Source of the DNA: a virus
Virus record (IMG/VR): IMGVR_UViG_3300045934_000081
Span: 1-33,420 of that record
DNA: 33,420 nucleotides
Direction: 5' to 3' (one strand)
Shown here: piece by piece, positions 6,424 to 12,360 of the stretch
Layout: each line of letters opens with the position of its first letter
Numbering within the stretch: the first letter of the stretch is position 1
The notes under the pieces: model-generated
The model's input: the letters and a program-made list of their open reading frames with translations, nothing else
Told to the model about the DNA's origin: nothing
Databases searched by the model: none
Position numbers and translations under genes: made by a program

Positions 6424-6431
6424 GTTGCCCC

Positions 6432-6662
6432 CTACCTTGTGAGCCCAAACGCTGCCGGCCGGCATGAAAAGCGCAGGCCGAGCCGCACCGCGTCGCCCGT
6501 GCGGGTCTCGCGGTCACGGCGCACGCTCTGCGAGCACGCGGCCCATGTGTCGAAAGTGCCGTGCGTGTAGCCATACTCGCTGCGCATGTCCCAGCCGCCA
6601 AAAAGCAGCAGGATGGCGAGACACAAAGCAAGCCCGAGCCCGTATCCTGAAAGTGTGCGCAT
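6432..6662 (-). CDS. Small exported or membrane-anchored protein
   Basis: This 76-residue protein begins with a short basic N-terminus and a strong hydrophobic segment, GYGLGLALCLAILLLFGGW (6-24). That segment could be an uncleaved signal anchor or a signal peptide. The remainder is soluble, with two cysteines (C43 and C67) and many Arg residues. It lies just downstream of the integrase (5-base gap) and may be expressed in the lysogen, where small membrane proteins often alter superinfection or host surface properties. No family is recognised. Confidence 0.55.
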   Translation of the reverse strand: MRTLSGYGLGLALCLAILLLFGGWDMRSEYGYTHGTFDTWAACSQSVRRDRETRTGDAVRLGLRFSCRPAAFGLTR

Positions 6663-6667
6663 GTGTT

Positions 6668-7852
6668 TTACTCCTGCGTCAGTGAGTCCAAGTGATCGGC
6701 CCAGCGCTGTAGCATTTCCTTGCGCTGGGGCAGCAGGTGTGCACGATTGTACACGCCTTTGACGCCCGGCACTGCGTGCGCCAGTGCCATTTCGATAACG
6801 TCGCTCGATTCTCCCATTTCATGCAGCAGCGTGCTTGCCGACGCTCGGAAGCCATGCGGCTGCTGCACACCTGCGAGGCCCGCGGCCTTGAGGCCCGAGC
6901 GTAGGGTGCTGTCGCTGACTTTCGCGAACACTCGCGCATCGGCTGCCGGCTCGCTCGCTCCGCGCAGCTCGCGCAGCATGGCCACCACTTGCGTGGGCAT
7001 CGGTATGACGTGCTCTTTGCGCATTTTCGTGCGCTCGGCAGGCACGCGCCACATGCCGCCCTCCAGGTCAATCTCGCCCCAGGTGGCCAAGCACAGCTCA
7101 TTAGGCCGCGGGAACACGGCGGCCAGTATGCGCAGCGCGATATGCACCGGGCGGGCGAGGCCGGCACGCTCGATGGCTTGGAGCACTCCGCGCATTGCAT
7201 CCTGAGTGGTGGCGCCGAGCCGGTGCTGTTTCGAGTGCTTGGGCTTGGGCAGCTTGACGGCCTGCGCCGGGTCGAATGGCACCAGGCTTGTGGCCATGGC
7301 GTGTGCGAACACATGACGCAGAGCTTGCAGGCCCTTTTTTGCGGTCTCATGCCCACGCTCAAGCACTGACTTGCTCGCCGCGTGCACGTCGGCTGCCGTG
7401 ATGTCGCGCACCGGCTTGCCTGTGCCGATGGCGGCCACGTAGTAACCCAGGGCGCGGCTGTATGCGTCGCGGGTGCCGGCGCTCAGTTTGTGCTCATCGG
7501 CGTACTGCGCATACGTGCCCGGCGCGTAGTCACCGAGCAGCACCGCGCGCATGGCCTCGACCACTGCCTGTTTGCGCATGGCTGACGGGTCGATGCCCTG
7601 GGCGAGCTGCCGGCGCATGTCGATGTGGCGCTCGCGCGCCTCGGACAGCGTGACGGTCGGGTACTCGCCAAGCCCCAGCATGTTGGCACGGCCGTTGAAA
7701 CGGTAGCGGTAGTACCAGGAGCGTGCGCCAGTGGGCGACACGCGCAGCGCGAGGCCGCGGCCGTCGGCTACCAGGTAGGGGCGGCCCAGGGGCTTGCTCG
7801 CGCGTATTTTGGCGTCGGTCAGTTTCATGGCTATGTGTCCGGTGGTATTCAT
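6668..7852 (-). CDS. int: Tyrosine integrase, P4 type
   Basis: This 394-residue site-specific recombinase would integrate the phage genome into the host chromosome. The N-terminus has the DUF4102-type arm-binding domain: KLTDAKIRASKP (10-21), LVADGRGLALRVSPTGARSWYYRYRF, and an LGLGEYPTVTLSEAR segment. A SAM-like core-binding domain follows (about 105-200). The catalytic set is complete: R249 in VFPRPNEL, K276, H333 and R336 in HGFR, H359 in LAHAVP, and the nucleophile Y368 in GVYNRA. The usual family ending, RKEMLQRWADHLD, is present. The start at 7852 is the first ATG; the ATG at 7828 (MKLTDAK) is equally plausible. The gene lies behind a promoter region with a perfect CRP-type palindrome. 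No tRNA 3' end is visible beside it, so the attachment core is not located. Confidence 0.93.
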   Translation of the reverse strand: MNTTGHIAMKLTDAKIRASKPLGRPYLVADGRGLALRVSPTGARSWYYRYRFNGRANMLGLGEYPTVTLSEARERHIDMRRQLAQGIDPSAMRKQAVVEAMRAVLLGDYAPGTYAQYADEHKLSAGTRDAYSRALGYYVAAIGTGKPVRDITAADVHAASKSVLERGHETAKKGLQALRHVFAHAMATSLVPFDPAQAVKLPKPKHSKQHRLGATTQDAMRGVLQAIERAGLARPVHIALRILAAVFPRPNELCLATWGEIDLEGGMWRVPAERTKMRKEHVIPMPTQVVAMLRELRGASEPAADARVFAKVSDSTLRSGLKAAGLAGVQQPHGFRASASTLLHEMGESSDVIEMALAHAVPGVKGVYNRAHLLPQRKEMLQRWADHLDSLTQE

Positions 7853-7880
7853 GGGGCCTATTGTCTACCCGGCCGCCTGG

Positions 7881-7924
7881 GCATACTGTGACGCACGTCA
7901 CACCCTGTGTATGCGTTACTCACA
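7881..7924 (-). promoter_or_regulatory. Integrase control region: CRP-consensus palindrome and TGTGAGTAA repeat
   Basis: Positions 7887-7902 read TGTGACGCACGTCACA, an exact TGTGA-N6-TCACA site for a CRP/Vfr/Clp-type regulator. An outer inverted repeat, GCATAC (7881-7886) and GTATGC (7909-7914), flanks it unevenly. A copy of the 9-mer TTACTCACA (7916-7924) overlaps the stop of the upstream gene. The block lies 29-72 bases before the int start. A similar block precedes the operon starting at 9428. No convincing -35/-10 pair is visible, as would suit an activator-dependent promoter. It might instead be part of attP. Confidence 0.65.
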
Positions 7925-8666
7925 GCCGGCCGGCTTGGGCCTCGGCCACCATGTCCCGGTCGAGCTGCTTTTCGAGCCTGGCCACCTGGTCCCTGAGCTT
8001 GGCCCAGCGATTGAACGTGCGCACCATGGCCCGCTCGGCGTCGGCCAGGTGCTCCAGGGCCTTGGCATGGCGCAGCGCACGCCTGCGCGTCACTGGGTTG
8101 CCGCCCTTGGGGGCGTCAATCAGGTCGCTGTATGTCATCGGGTTGATTTGCTGCAAGCGCTCGGCGTGATTTCCGGGCATGTGCGCGTGACCGCGCATGG
8201 CCTGCACTTCGGATTCACTCAGGTACTGAGTACGGGCAGCGATGTTGTCTAGCACTGTTGTCTGTTTCATGGTCGGGTGTCTCCTGGGTTTGAAAGTCGG
8301 CAGCAGCTCCCACACTTCATGCAGCCGGGCTCGGGGTGACTGGTTCGGCCAGCAGTCGTGCACCTGGCCATCGACCACCGCAAACAGGTGGCCGGTGCTG
8401 CGTGCGATGAATGCGCCGCGCGGGCGCACATGGTCAAGCACATGCCGGCGCTGCGTTTGCGGGCGCATGCACCGCTCGACCATGAGCCCGCACGCCAGCA
8501 GCGCAGCGCGCATGACGCGGCCCTTTGTTCGGCAGCGGCTGCGCCTGCCCGCGGCTTTGAGGGCCGCGTGCGCGTCGGCGTATGGAATGCCAGCAGCGGC
8601 GGCGAGGGCGTATACGGCACAGTCATGCCGCTCGCGCACTTCCAGCAAGCTCTTTTCCTTGCTCAC
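7920..8666 (-). CDS. Papain-like cysteine peptidase domain fused to helical domain, with internal start
   Basis: This 248-residue protein has an N-terminal domain resembling phage clan CA (papain/C39-like) proteins. HDCAVYALAAAAGIPYADAH (14-33) gives a candidate nucleophile C16 at a helix start. ALKAAGRRSRC follows, and RPRGAFIARSTGHLFAVVDGQVHD (81-104) gives candidate His93 with a nearby Asp104. After residue ~130 there is a separate helical/coiled-coil domain (ARLEKQLDRDMV near the end). An ATG at 8270 inside the frame (MKQTTVLDN) has an excellent ribosome binding site, AGGAGACACCCGACC, nearly identical to those of two other genes. A 116-residue C-terminal protein is therefore probably also made, or two genes have fused by loss of a stop. 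The start GTG at 8666 forms a GTGA overlap. Peptidase activity is inferred from motif layout only. Confidence 0.7.
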   Translation of the reverse strand: MSKEKSLLEVRERHDCAVYALAAAAGIPYADAHAALKAAGRRSRCRTKGRVMRAALLACGLMVERCMRPQTQRRHVLDHVRPRGAFIARSTGHLFAVVDGQVHDCWPNQSPRARLHEVWELLPTFKPRRHPTMKQTTVLDNIAARTQYLSESEVQAMRGHAHMPGNHAERLQQINPMTYSDLIDAPKGGNPVTRRRALRHAKALEHLADAERAMVRTFNRWAKLRDQVARLEKQLDRDMVAEAQAGRL

Positions 8667-8860
8667 GCGGTGCCCTCGGTCTCGCGCTCGTGCCGCTCAA
8701 CCTCATGGCATGCTTCATCGAGGCAGGGGCCGCCGTCAATGCCGTTAGTCGAGCACCCGAAGTGCCCGTAACAGCACGGCTCTGAGTCGCCACGCTCTGC
8801 AATGATGCGCTTATGCCGCGCCACCTGCTCGGCGGCGAGCTTGTGCCATTTGCGGCTCAT
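8663..8860 (-). CDS. Small hypothetical protein with Cys cluster
   Basis: This 65-residue protein starts MSRKWHKLAAEQVARHKR (helical, basic) and then has cysteines in CCYGHFGCST (residues 26-35), C45 and C51 with nearby His, enough for a zinc site. The ATG at 8860 makes an ATGA overlap with the gene before, and its stop makes a GTGA overlap with the peptidase-like gene, so it is one link of a coupled string of four. The N-terminal extension up to 8959 is rejected because it would run through the upstream coding sequence. Function unknown. Confidence 0.6.
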   Translation of the reverse strand: MSRKWHKLAAEQVARHKRIIAERGDSEPCCYGHFGCSTNGIDGGPCLDEACHEVERHERETEGTA

Positions 8861-9126
8861 GATGGCACCCCCTCGCGTTTGACGGTCGAGGCCGCGGTGC
8901 GCAGCGCTAGGGCCATGTTTACCCGGCCATCCTCGGTGACTCGGTAGAATGTCGCCCATACCATCAGGTCAGCCAGCAGGTCGGTGAGAATCAGCTGCGG
9001 GTCGGCCTCGGGGTCATTCAGGTCGGTGCTTAGCTTGTGCTCAGCGTGCGCGTTTAGCGCCGCCTGCGCTGCGCGCATCGACTCATAGCGCTGGGCCAGC
9101 AGGCTTTCGGCTTTTAGGCGCCTCAT
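8857..9126 (-). CDS. Hypothetical helical protein
   Basis: This 89-residue protein is mostly helical: MRRLKAESLLAQRYESMRAAQAALNAHAEHKL, then an acidic linker DLNDPEADPQ, then LILTDLLADLMVWATFYRV and a C-terminal helix. It resembles small phage early proteins of unknown function with the 'lI.DLLaDL..wA' pattern that recur across proteobacterial siphophages. I chose the ATG at 9126 because it overlaps the stop of the upstream gene as ATGA; its own stop overlaps the next start the same way. The longer frame to 9309 lies antiphase within the upstream gene and is rejected. Confidence 0.65.
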   Translation of the reverse strand: MRRLKAESLLAQRYESMRAAQAALNAHAEHKLSTDLNDPEADPQLILTDLLADLMVWATFYRVTEDGRVNMALALRTAASTVKREGVPS

Positions 9127-9428
9127 TGACGCACCAGCCGGCGCAGCTCGCCAATGGTAACGGCCGCGTGGGTGGCACGCGCTACCCGCTCGCGGTGTTC
9201 GGTGTATTCGGGCGTGTGCGTTGCCGACTGCATGGCCTCGGCGTAGGTGCGGCCGGTGCCGACCGCGGCGACGGCGCCGAAGGCGCGAGGGCGCCAGGTG
9301 GCCGACCACTCACCGCTGTCGAGCTTGACCAGCTCCCAGTCGCGGAAATCAAAGCCCAGGCCATTGGGCCATGCGCGCAGTTTAGTGCTCACGATAGGTG
9401 CTCCATGTGGTTGACTGACGGCTTGCAT
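9123..9428 (-). CDS. Hypothetical protein, first gene of the operon leading to the integrase
   Basis: This 101-residue protein is not recognised. It has a beta-rich front (WPNGLGFDFRDWELVKLDSGEWSATWRPR), an Ala-rich turn, and C-terminal helices (TYAEAMQSATHTPEYTEHRERVARATHAAVTIGELRRLV). The ATG at 9428 has an AGGGGG element 7 bases upstream; a GTG at 9392 has GGAG at a good distance and could be the true start, which would remove 12 residues. It is the first gene after the 250-bp control region at 9429-9681 and overlaps the next gene as ATGA, so it heads the operon that runs into the papain-like gene and perhaps into int. Confidence 0.6.
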   Translation of the reverse strand: MQAVSQPHGAPIVSTKLRAWPNGLGFDFRDWELVKLDSGEWSATWRPRAFGAVAAVGTGRTYAEAMQSATHTPEYTEHRERVARATHAAVTIGELRRLVRQ

Positions 9429-9453
9429 TGTGTGCCCCCTGCCGGTGTTATTC

Positions 9454-9497
9454 TGTGACCTGGCACACAGTCTAGCTTACTCACAGCGTTACTCACA
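9454..9497 (-). promoter_or_regulatory. Control site of the 9428 operon: CRP-like box and tandem TGTGAGTAA repeats
   Basis: TGTGA at 9454-9458, six bases, then ACACA at 9465-9469 is one base short of the CRP consensus. Two copies of TTACTCACA (TGTGAGTAA on the coding strand) follow at 9477-9485 and 9489-9497, 12 bp apart. The same two elements in the same order lie upstream of int. The site is 26-69 bases before the start at 9428, a normal promoter distance. A shared host regulator, plus a phage protein that binds the 9-mer, is the simplest reading. Confidence 0.55.
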
Positions 9498-9513
9498 AGC
9501 CCCCCGCACTGCA

Positions 9514-9614
9514 TGCACCCCCATGCACCCACCTGCACCCTATTATTTTGTCTCCTAGCTAGGCAGGCCGCCCGAGCCGCACCTGGTGCACCCCCATGCA
9601 CCCACCTGCACCCT
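9514..9614 (+). repeat. Two triplets of TGCACCC at 10-bp steps (right array)
   Basis: TGCACCC starts at 9514, 9524, 9534 and again at 9587, 9597, 9607. The two groups are contained in a perfect 28-bp direct repeat (9514-9541 and 9587-9614) offset by 73 bp. On the minus strand the unit is GGGTGCA, the heptamer of the left array (608-697). Here too an AT-rich stretch (9541-9550) borders one group. The array lies in a gene-free region just upstream of the 9428 operon. It fits an origin or an operator read by a multimeric protein. Confidence 0.9.
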
Positions 9615-9675
9615 GGTGCTGCGCTCGTCGTCGAGGATACGCAGGCCGCCCCGTAAGGCCCGCAGATGCTAGGGT

Positions 9676-9692
9676 AGGGCCTTATCGGCCCT
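9676..9692 (-). terminator. Hairpin at the end of the lysis-region operon, without a clear T-tract
   Basis: AGGGCC (9676-9681) and GGCCCT (9687-9692) form a 6-bp GC stem with a 5-base loop, overlapping the stop codon of the membrane-protein gene at 9682. It is in the right place to end or slow transcription before the control region. No run of T follows on the transcribed side, so a Rho-independent terminator is doubtful; it may be a structure that protects the 3' end. Confidence 0.3.
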
Positions 9693-9891
9693 GGGTGTTA
9701 CTCACACCGTTACGCACAGCCTTGCGGCTGTGACGCAGTGCCCAGCTCAAGCCCCGCAGAGCCTGGCAGCCCACGCAATAGCAGGTGTACGCCAAGGCGG
9801 CCACCAGGAGCAGCGTAAATGCGTAGGGCAGCAGCAGCAGCGTCAGCACGATGACGGCAGCCCCCAGGAGAATGGCGCCTATTACCGCCAT
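9682..9891 (-). CDS. Small membrane protein with one long or two short hydrophobic segments
   Basis: This 69-residue protein is almost entirely hydrophobic over residues 2-42 (VIGAILLGAAVIVLTLLLLP and AFTLLLVAALAYTCYC), enough for a hairpin of two membrane helices, followed by a basic tail (RHSRKAVRN). The ATG at 9891 lies just inside the end of the preceding gene; the 17-residue longer frame up to 9942 would be largely overlapping. The protein is last in the string that contains the holin-like gene, so a second holin, pinholin or antiholin is possible. No family match is clear. Confidence 0.6.
   Translation of the reverse strand: MAVIGAILLGAAVIVLTLLLLPYAFTLLLVAALAYTCYCVGCQALRGLSWALRHSRKAVRNGVSNTQGR
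9698..9719 (-). repeat. Second tandem pair of the TGTGNGTAA repeat
   Basis: TTACTCACA at 9698-9706 and TTACGCACA at 9710-9718 are 12 bp apart, the same period as the pair at 9477-9497. They lie inside the last codons of the small membrane-protein gene. Five copies of TTAC(T/G)CACA in one orientation within about 1.8 kb are far more than chance for a 9-mer. They may be operator or arm-type recombinase sites. Confidence 0.6.
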
Positions 9892-10307
9892 GTGCCGCGC
9901 GGGGTCAGAATGGCCGGGGTACCGTGAGGCACGCACATGCACTCAAGCGTGCCCCAGCTCTTGCATAGGGCGTAGCCGTCGAGGCACTTGTATATGGCCC
10001 GATCTCCAGTGCGCTCCTGCCAGCGGTCATAGTTGTCCATGTAGATAACCCGAGCCGGCGGCCGGTCATACTGCTTGCCGACAGTCGAGCAGCCAGCCGC
10101 AGCAAAGATAGCCGCGGCCAGCACCGTGCCCAAGAAAAGCCCCCAGGCTAAGCGCTCCGCGCGCGTGGCGCGCGTGCGCCATGCGTCGGCTGCCTTGCTT
10201 ATCTCAACCTGCTGTGCCTCAAGGCTGGCCACCGTGCGCTTAGCAGCGACTAGGGCCGCTTTCAGGCTATCGACTTGCTGCTGTGCTGCGTATGAGAGCT
10301 TGGTCAT
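9882..10307 (-). CDS. Membrane protein with N-terminal coiled coil; spanin-like candidate
   Basis: This 141-residue protein starts with a heptad-rich helix (AAQQQVDSLKAALVAAKRTVASLEAQQVEISKAAD, about 6-41). One membrane segment follows, LAWGLFLGTVLAAAIFAAAGC (53-73), and then a C-terminal domain with five cysteines (C95 onward in YKCLDGYALCKSW...CMCV). The segment ends in AAGCS, a lipobox-like tetrapeptide, so an internal start (a TTG codon lies just before GTVLAAA) could yield a small lipoprotein. Its position beside the holin-like gene makes a cell-envelope disruption role plausible, but the coiled coil here precedes the membrane segment, the reverse of a classical Rz inner-membrane spanin. 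It directly follows the TAA of the HTH gene. Confidence 0.55.
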   Translation of the reverse strand: MTKLSYAAQQQVDSLKAALVAAKRTVASLEAQQVEISKAADAWRTRATRAERLAWGLFLGTVLAAAIFAAAGCSTVGKQYDRPPARVIYMDNYDRWQERTGDRAIYKCLDGYALCKSWGTLECMCVPHGTPAILTPRGTWR

Positions 10308-10508
10308 TTACTTTTTTTCCTTTGCCTTGCGCATCAGCTCTGCGATGGCTCGCAGGTCATACCGCGGCGCGTTTGTGCCGGCCGGTGATGGCACCGGACC
10401 TGGCAAGAGCCCGGCCTTAATTCGGCGCCGCACAGTCCACCGGGACAGCCCGAGCATGCGGGCAACGTCACCGAGACTGCCATAGTGCACCGGCAGCTCA
10501 TCGGTCAT
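10308..10508 (-). CDS. Small helix-turn-helix protein, excisionase/AlpA-like
   Basis: This 66-residue protein has a winged-helix MerR/Xis-like layout: SLGDVARMLGLSRWTVRRRIKAGLLPGPVP (11-40) is a helix-turn-helix with the WTVRRRI recognition helix and following turn, then APRYDLRAIAELMRKAKEKK with the DLRAI helix typical of AlpA/excisionase-like proteins. It could be the excisionase partner of the integrase, a regulator of the repeats near 9.5 kb, or both. It overlaps the preceding gene as ATGA. It is the only small DNA-binding protein close to the control region, and I find no CI/Cro-like repressor anywhere. Confidence 0.75.
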   Translation of the reverse strand: MTDELPVHYGSLGDVARMLGLSRWTVRRRIKAGLLPGPVPSPAGTNAPRYDLRAIAELMRKAKEKK

Positions 10509-10738
10509 GCAGCCCCCGGCTTGAGCTTGAATCCACCATGCACCGCGGCGTCGAGGCGCTTGGCGTACTGCTTTATAACGTCATCGGCCCAGTCTGCTGC
10601 CACCTTGGCGTCGAATGGGACAACCACGCCGCCGTCGATTGATGAGTGTCCCTGCACGTATGCGAGCATGCAGGCAATCCACAGCTGACGGCAGTCACCG
10701 ACCACGCGGCTGCTCTGCTGGGCTTCATCCAATGTCAT
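10505..10738 (-). CDS. Hypothetical protein, 77 residues
   Basis: This small protein has an N-terminal helix (LDEAQQSSRVVGDCRQLWIACMLAYVQGHS), a short beta segment (GGVVVPFDAKVAADWADDVIKQYAKRL) and a basic Gly-rich end. It has two Cys and no membrane segment long enough to be convincing. It lies 7 bases downstream of the holin-like gene and overlaps the HTH gene as ATGA, so it belongs to the same transcription unit. I do not recognise the family and cannot suggest a function. Confidence 0.6.
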   Translation of the reverse strand: MTLDEAQQSSRVVGDCRQLWIACMLAYVQGHSSIDGGVVVPFDAKVAADWADDVIKQYAKRLDAAVHGGFKLKPGAA

Positions 10739-10745
10739 GGGTGCA

Positions 10746-11108
10746 TTACTCCGCGGCCGGGGCCTCGGACTTACGCGCGCGTGCCGGCTTTGCTTTGCGC
10801 TTCGCGTCGATGACCGACCACACCAGCGACGCGAGGGCCACCAGGCCCGATGCGATTGTCAGCGCAACGTCATCGGACACCACCACACCGGCCGCACCAG
10901 CTGCCGCCATAATCCACCTGGCCGCCTTTTCGGTCAGGCTCTGCACTAGCTTGCCTTTCATCTTGCCACCTTTGCCCTTTGCTTTGCGTCGCTGCCTGAT
11001 GTACCGCGCGAGCTTGGCCAGCAGCTTGCCTAGCATCACGTATCGAGCGACTGGCCTACCAGGCAGCAGCCGCATGAGCACAGCCATTATAACGCCCCTG
11101 TGCTTCAT
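10746..11108 (-). CDS. Holin-like protein, probably with two translational starts
   Basis: The C-terminal 71 residues resemble the Pam3-gp28 type of putative holins: a short N-terminus, a hydrophobic helix ARWIMAAAGAAGVVVS (63-78), DDVALTIASGLVALASLVWSVID (79-101), and a basic tail. This part has its own ATG at 10961 with AGGTGG five bases upstream. The frame also opens at an ATG at 11108, coupled by ATGA to the upstream gene, which adds 49 very basic residues (KHRGV... RYIRQRRKAKGKGGK). Two products of opposite action, holin and antiholin, would be the lambda S105/S107 logic; this is inference. The endolysin candidate lies 6.5 kb upstream, so the lysis genes are split. Confidence 0.65.
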   Translation of the reverse strand: MKHRGVIMAVLMRLLPGRPVARYVMLGKLLAKLARYIRQRRKAKGKGGKMKGKLVQSLTEKAARWIMAAAGAAGVVVSDDVALTIASGLVALASLVWSVIDAKRKAKPARARKSEAPAAE

Positions 11109-11926
11109 TTTGCAGACTGTCGCCGGGGCTGGTATTTGATCGCGGAGCGCCGCGGCTTGCGCGCGTGGCGCTCATAGTGCCGTTGCAGGAATCCTAGGGA
11201 CACTTCCATAAGGTCATAATTTCCGCGGCGTACTTCATGCTTGACCACAACGCCGCGCCAATGCCTATTACCCTGCGGGCCTTTGTAGCTTTCATCATGA
11301 ATGTAGCAGCTGCCGGCGATGAGGCAGCGCTGCACGGTGCCGTCGCTCAGCCAGCGCTCGGCCTGGTCCTTTCCTTGCTGGTGCCCCATGGTGAAGCTAT
11401 ACCCGACATTGACTAGCCGGCGCTGCGCGTTGCCGCCCAGCGGCTTGCCGGTCATCGGGTGGGTGATGAAATGCGTATACGCCACGCCATGCACTTTTTT
11501 GATAGTCAAATAGTCGGCAACCTGCCAGGCGCTCAGGTTGAGTGAGTCATAGGTGAGAGTGCCGGCCAGCTCGGGGTGCGCCTCGGCGTGCCGCAGTATC
11601 CTTTCCTCATGATTGCCGATGCAAAATACCATGAGCGGCTTATAGTCGGGCATGTCAGCAAACTGGTCGAGCAGTAGCTGCATGGCGTAGTTACCTGCCG
11701 CAATGTCATGCACGTAGCGGCGGCCCTCGGCACGTTTTGTGCCTCGGTCATAGCTCGAAAGGCTGGGCATGTCCCAATGGTCGCCCAGGTGCACGATAAC
11801 GTCAGGGCGTTTGCGGCGAATATAAAACCCAGTCCACAGCATGTGCCGCAGGTCCACGCCAGGCTTGCACTGCGTGTCAGGTATCACCAGGTGCATGGGA
11901 AAATCCCGGTACTTTTTGCGTGTCAT
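11105..11926 (-). CDS. Calcineurin-like metallophosphoesterase
   Basis: This 273-residue protein carries the metal-binding motifs of metallophosphoesterases: IPDTQ (15-19), LGDHWD (47-52), IGNHEER (103-109), and downstream histidines in YTHFITHP (150-157) and MGHQQG (180-185), with GSCYIH (205-210) closing the site. Phage members occur near replication and recombination genes and may act as nucleases (SbcD/Mre11-like) or phosphatases. Here it follows an Hjc-like nuclease and a FEN exonuclease, which favours DNA processing. The C-terminus is strongly basic (ERHARKPRRSAIKYQPRRQSAK), fitting nucleic-acid contact. The substrate is not established. Confidence 0.85.
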   Translation of the reverse strand: MTRKKYRDFPMHLVIPDTQCKPGVDLRHMLWTGFYIRRKRPDVIVHLGDHWDMPSLSSYDRGTKRAEGRRYVHDIAAGNYAMQLLLDQFADMPDYKPLMVFCIGNHEERILRHAEAHPELAGTLTYDSLNLSAWQVADYLTIKKVHGVAYTHFITHPMTGKPLGGNAQRRLVNVGYSFTMGHQQGKDQAERWLSDGTVQRCLIAGSCYIHDESYKGPQGNRHWRGVVVKHEVRRGNYDLMEVSLGFLQRHYERHARKPRRSAIKYQPRRQSAK

Positions 11927-11930
11927 TCTC

Positions 11931-12359
11931 TCAGTCTCTTGCGCCGCTCAGGTTGTCAGTCTGCTCGCCATCGCGCAGTGTCGCGCGTTTCAGCTCAGCC
12001 AGAAGCTCCAGCACTCGCACGCAGTCATCTAAGTCGAGCACCATGAGGCAAGTCCATGGCGTGCGGTCTCGTTTGTAAGCCACCACCGGCAGCGGCTTGG
12101 GGCCGCCGTTTTCCAGCTGGTACTTTGCGACTGCTGCGCGCACCTGCTCGATTGCTGCCAGCAGGTTGACCACTTTCCTATGCTTGGCCTCGAATAGCGC
12201 CAGGCCCTTGCGGTAAGTGATGTCATGGCCGCCGTCGCGGGCCTGCCCCAGCACCCGAGTGGCCACCTGCGGCGCCCCGGTCATGCCTGCCAGCTCATTG
12301 AGCGCTCGCACCAGCTCACGCTCGGCCGTCGCCCCCTTGCGCTTGCTCAGCCGTCCCAT
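11931..12359 (-). CDS. Holliday-junction-resolvase-like nuclease (Hjc/PD-(D/E)XK)
   Basis: This 142-residue protein matches the Hjc-type PD-(D/E)XK nucleases. KRKGATAERELVRALNE (6-22) has the N-terminal Glu13 on a basic helix. GGHDI (43-47) supplies the metal-binding Asp46. LALFEAKHRK (53-62) supplies the E57-x-K59 pair, and a helix with VNLLAAIEQVRAAVAKY follows. It may resolve branched intermediates during phage replication or before packaging. I chose the ATG at 12359, one base after the stop of the exonuclease gene; the frame continues upstream to 12614 but that part is antiphase coding in the exonuclease gene. A proline-lined WTCLMVLDLDDCVRVLELL end is unusual but consistent with the small family size. 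Confidence 0.85.
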   Translation of the reverse strand: MGRLSKRKGATAERELVRALNELAGMTGAPQVATRVLGQARDGGHDITYRKGLALFEAKHRKVVNLLAAIEQVRAAVAKYQLENGGPKPLPVVAYKRDRTPWTCLMVLDLDDCVRVLELLAELKRATLRDGEQTDNLSGARD

Positions 12360-12360
12360 G

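Noticed and set aside
7853-7919. tRNA-derived attachment core beside the integrase
   Set aside because: No T-loop sequence or acceptor-stem pattern is visible here or just downstream of int.
9514-9614. CRISPR-like array from the 28-bp repeat
   Set aside because: Only two copies, internal 10-bp periodicity, no spacers of a set and no cas genes.
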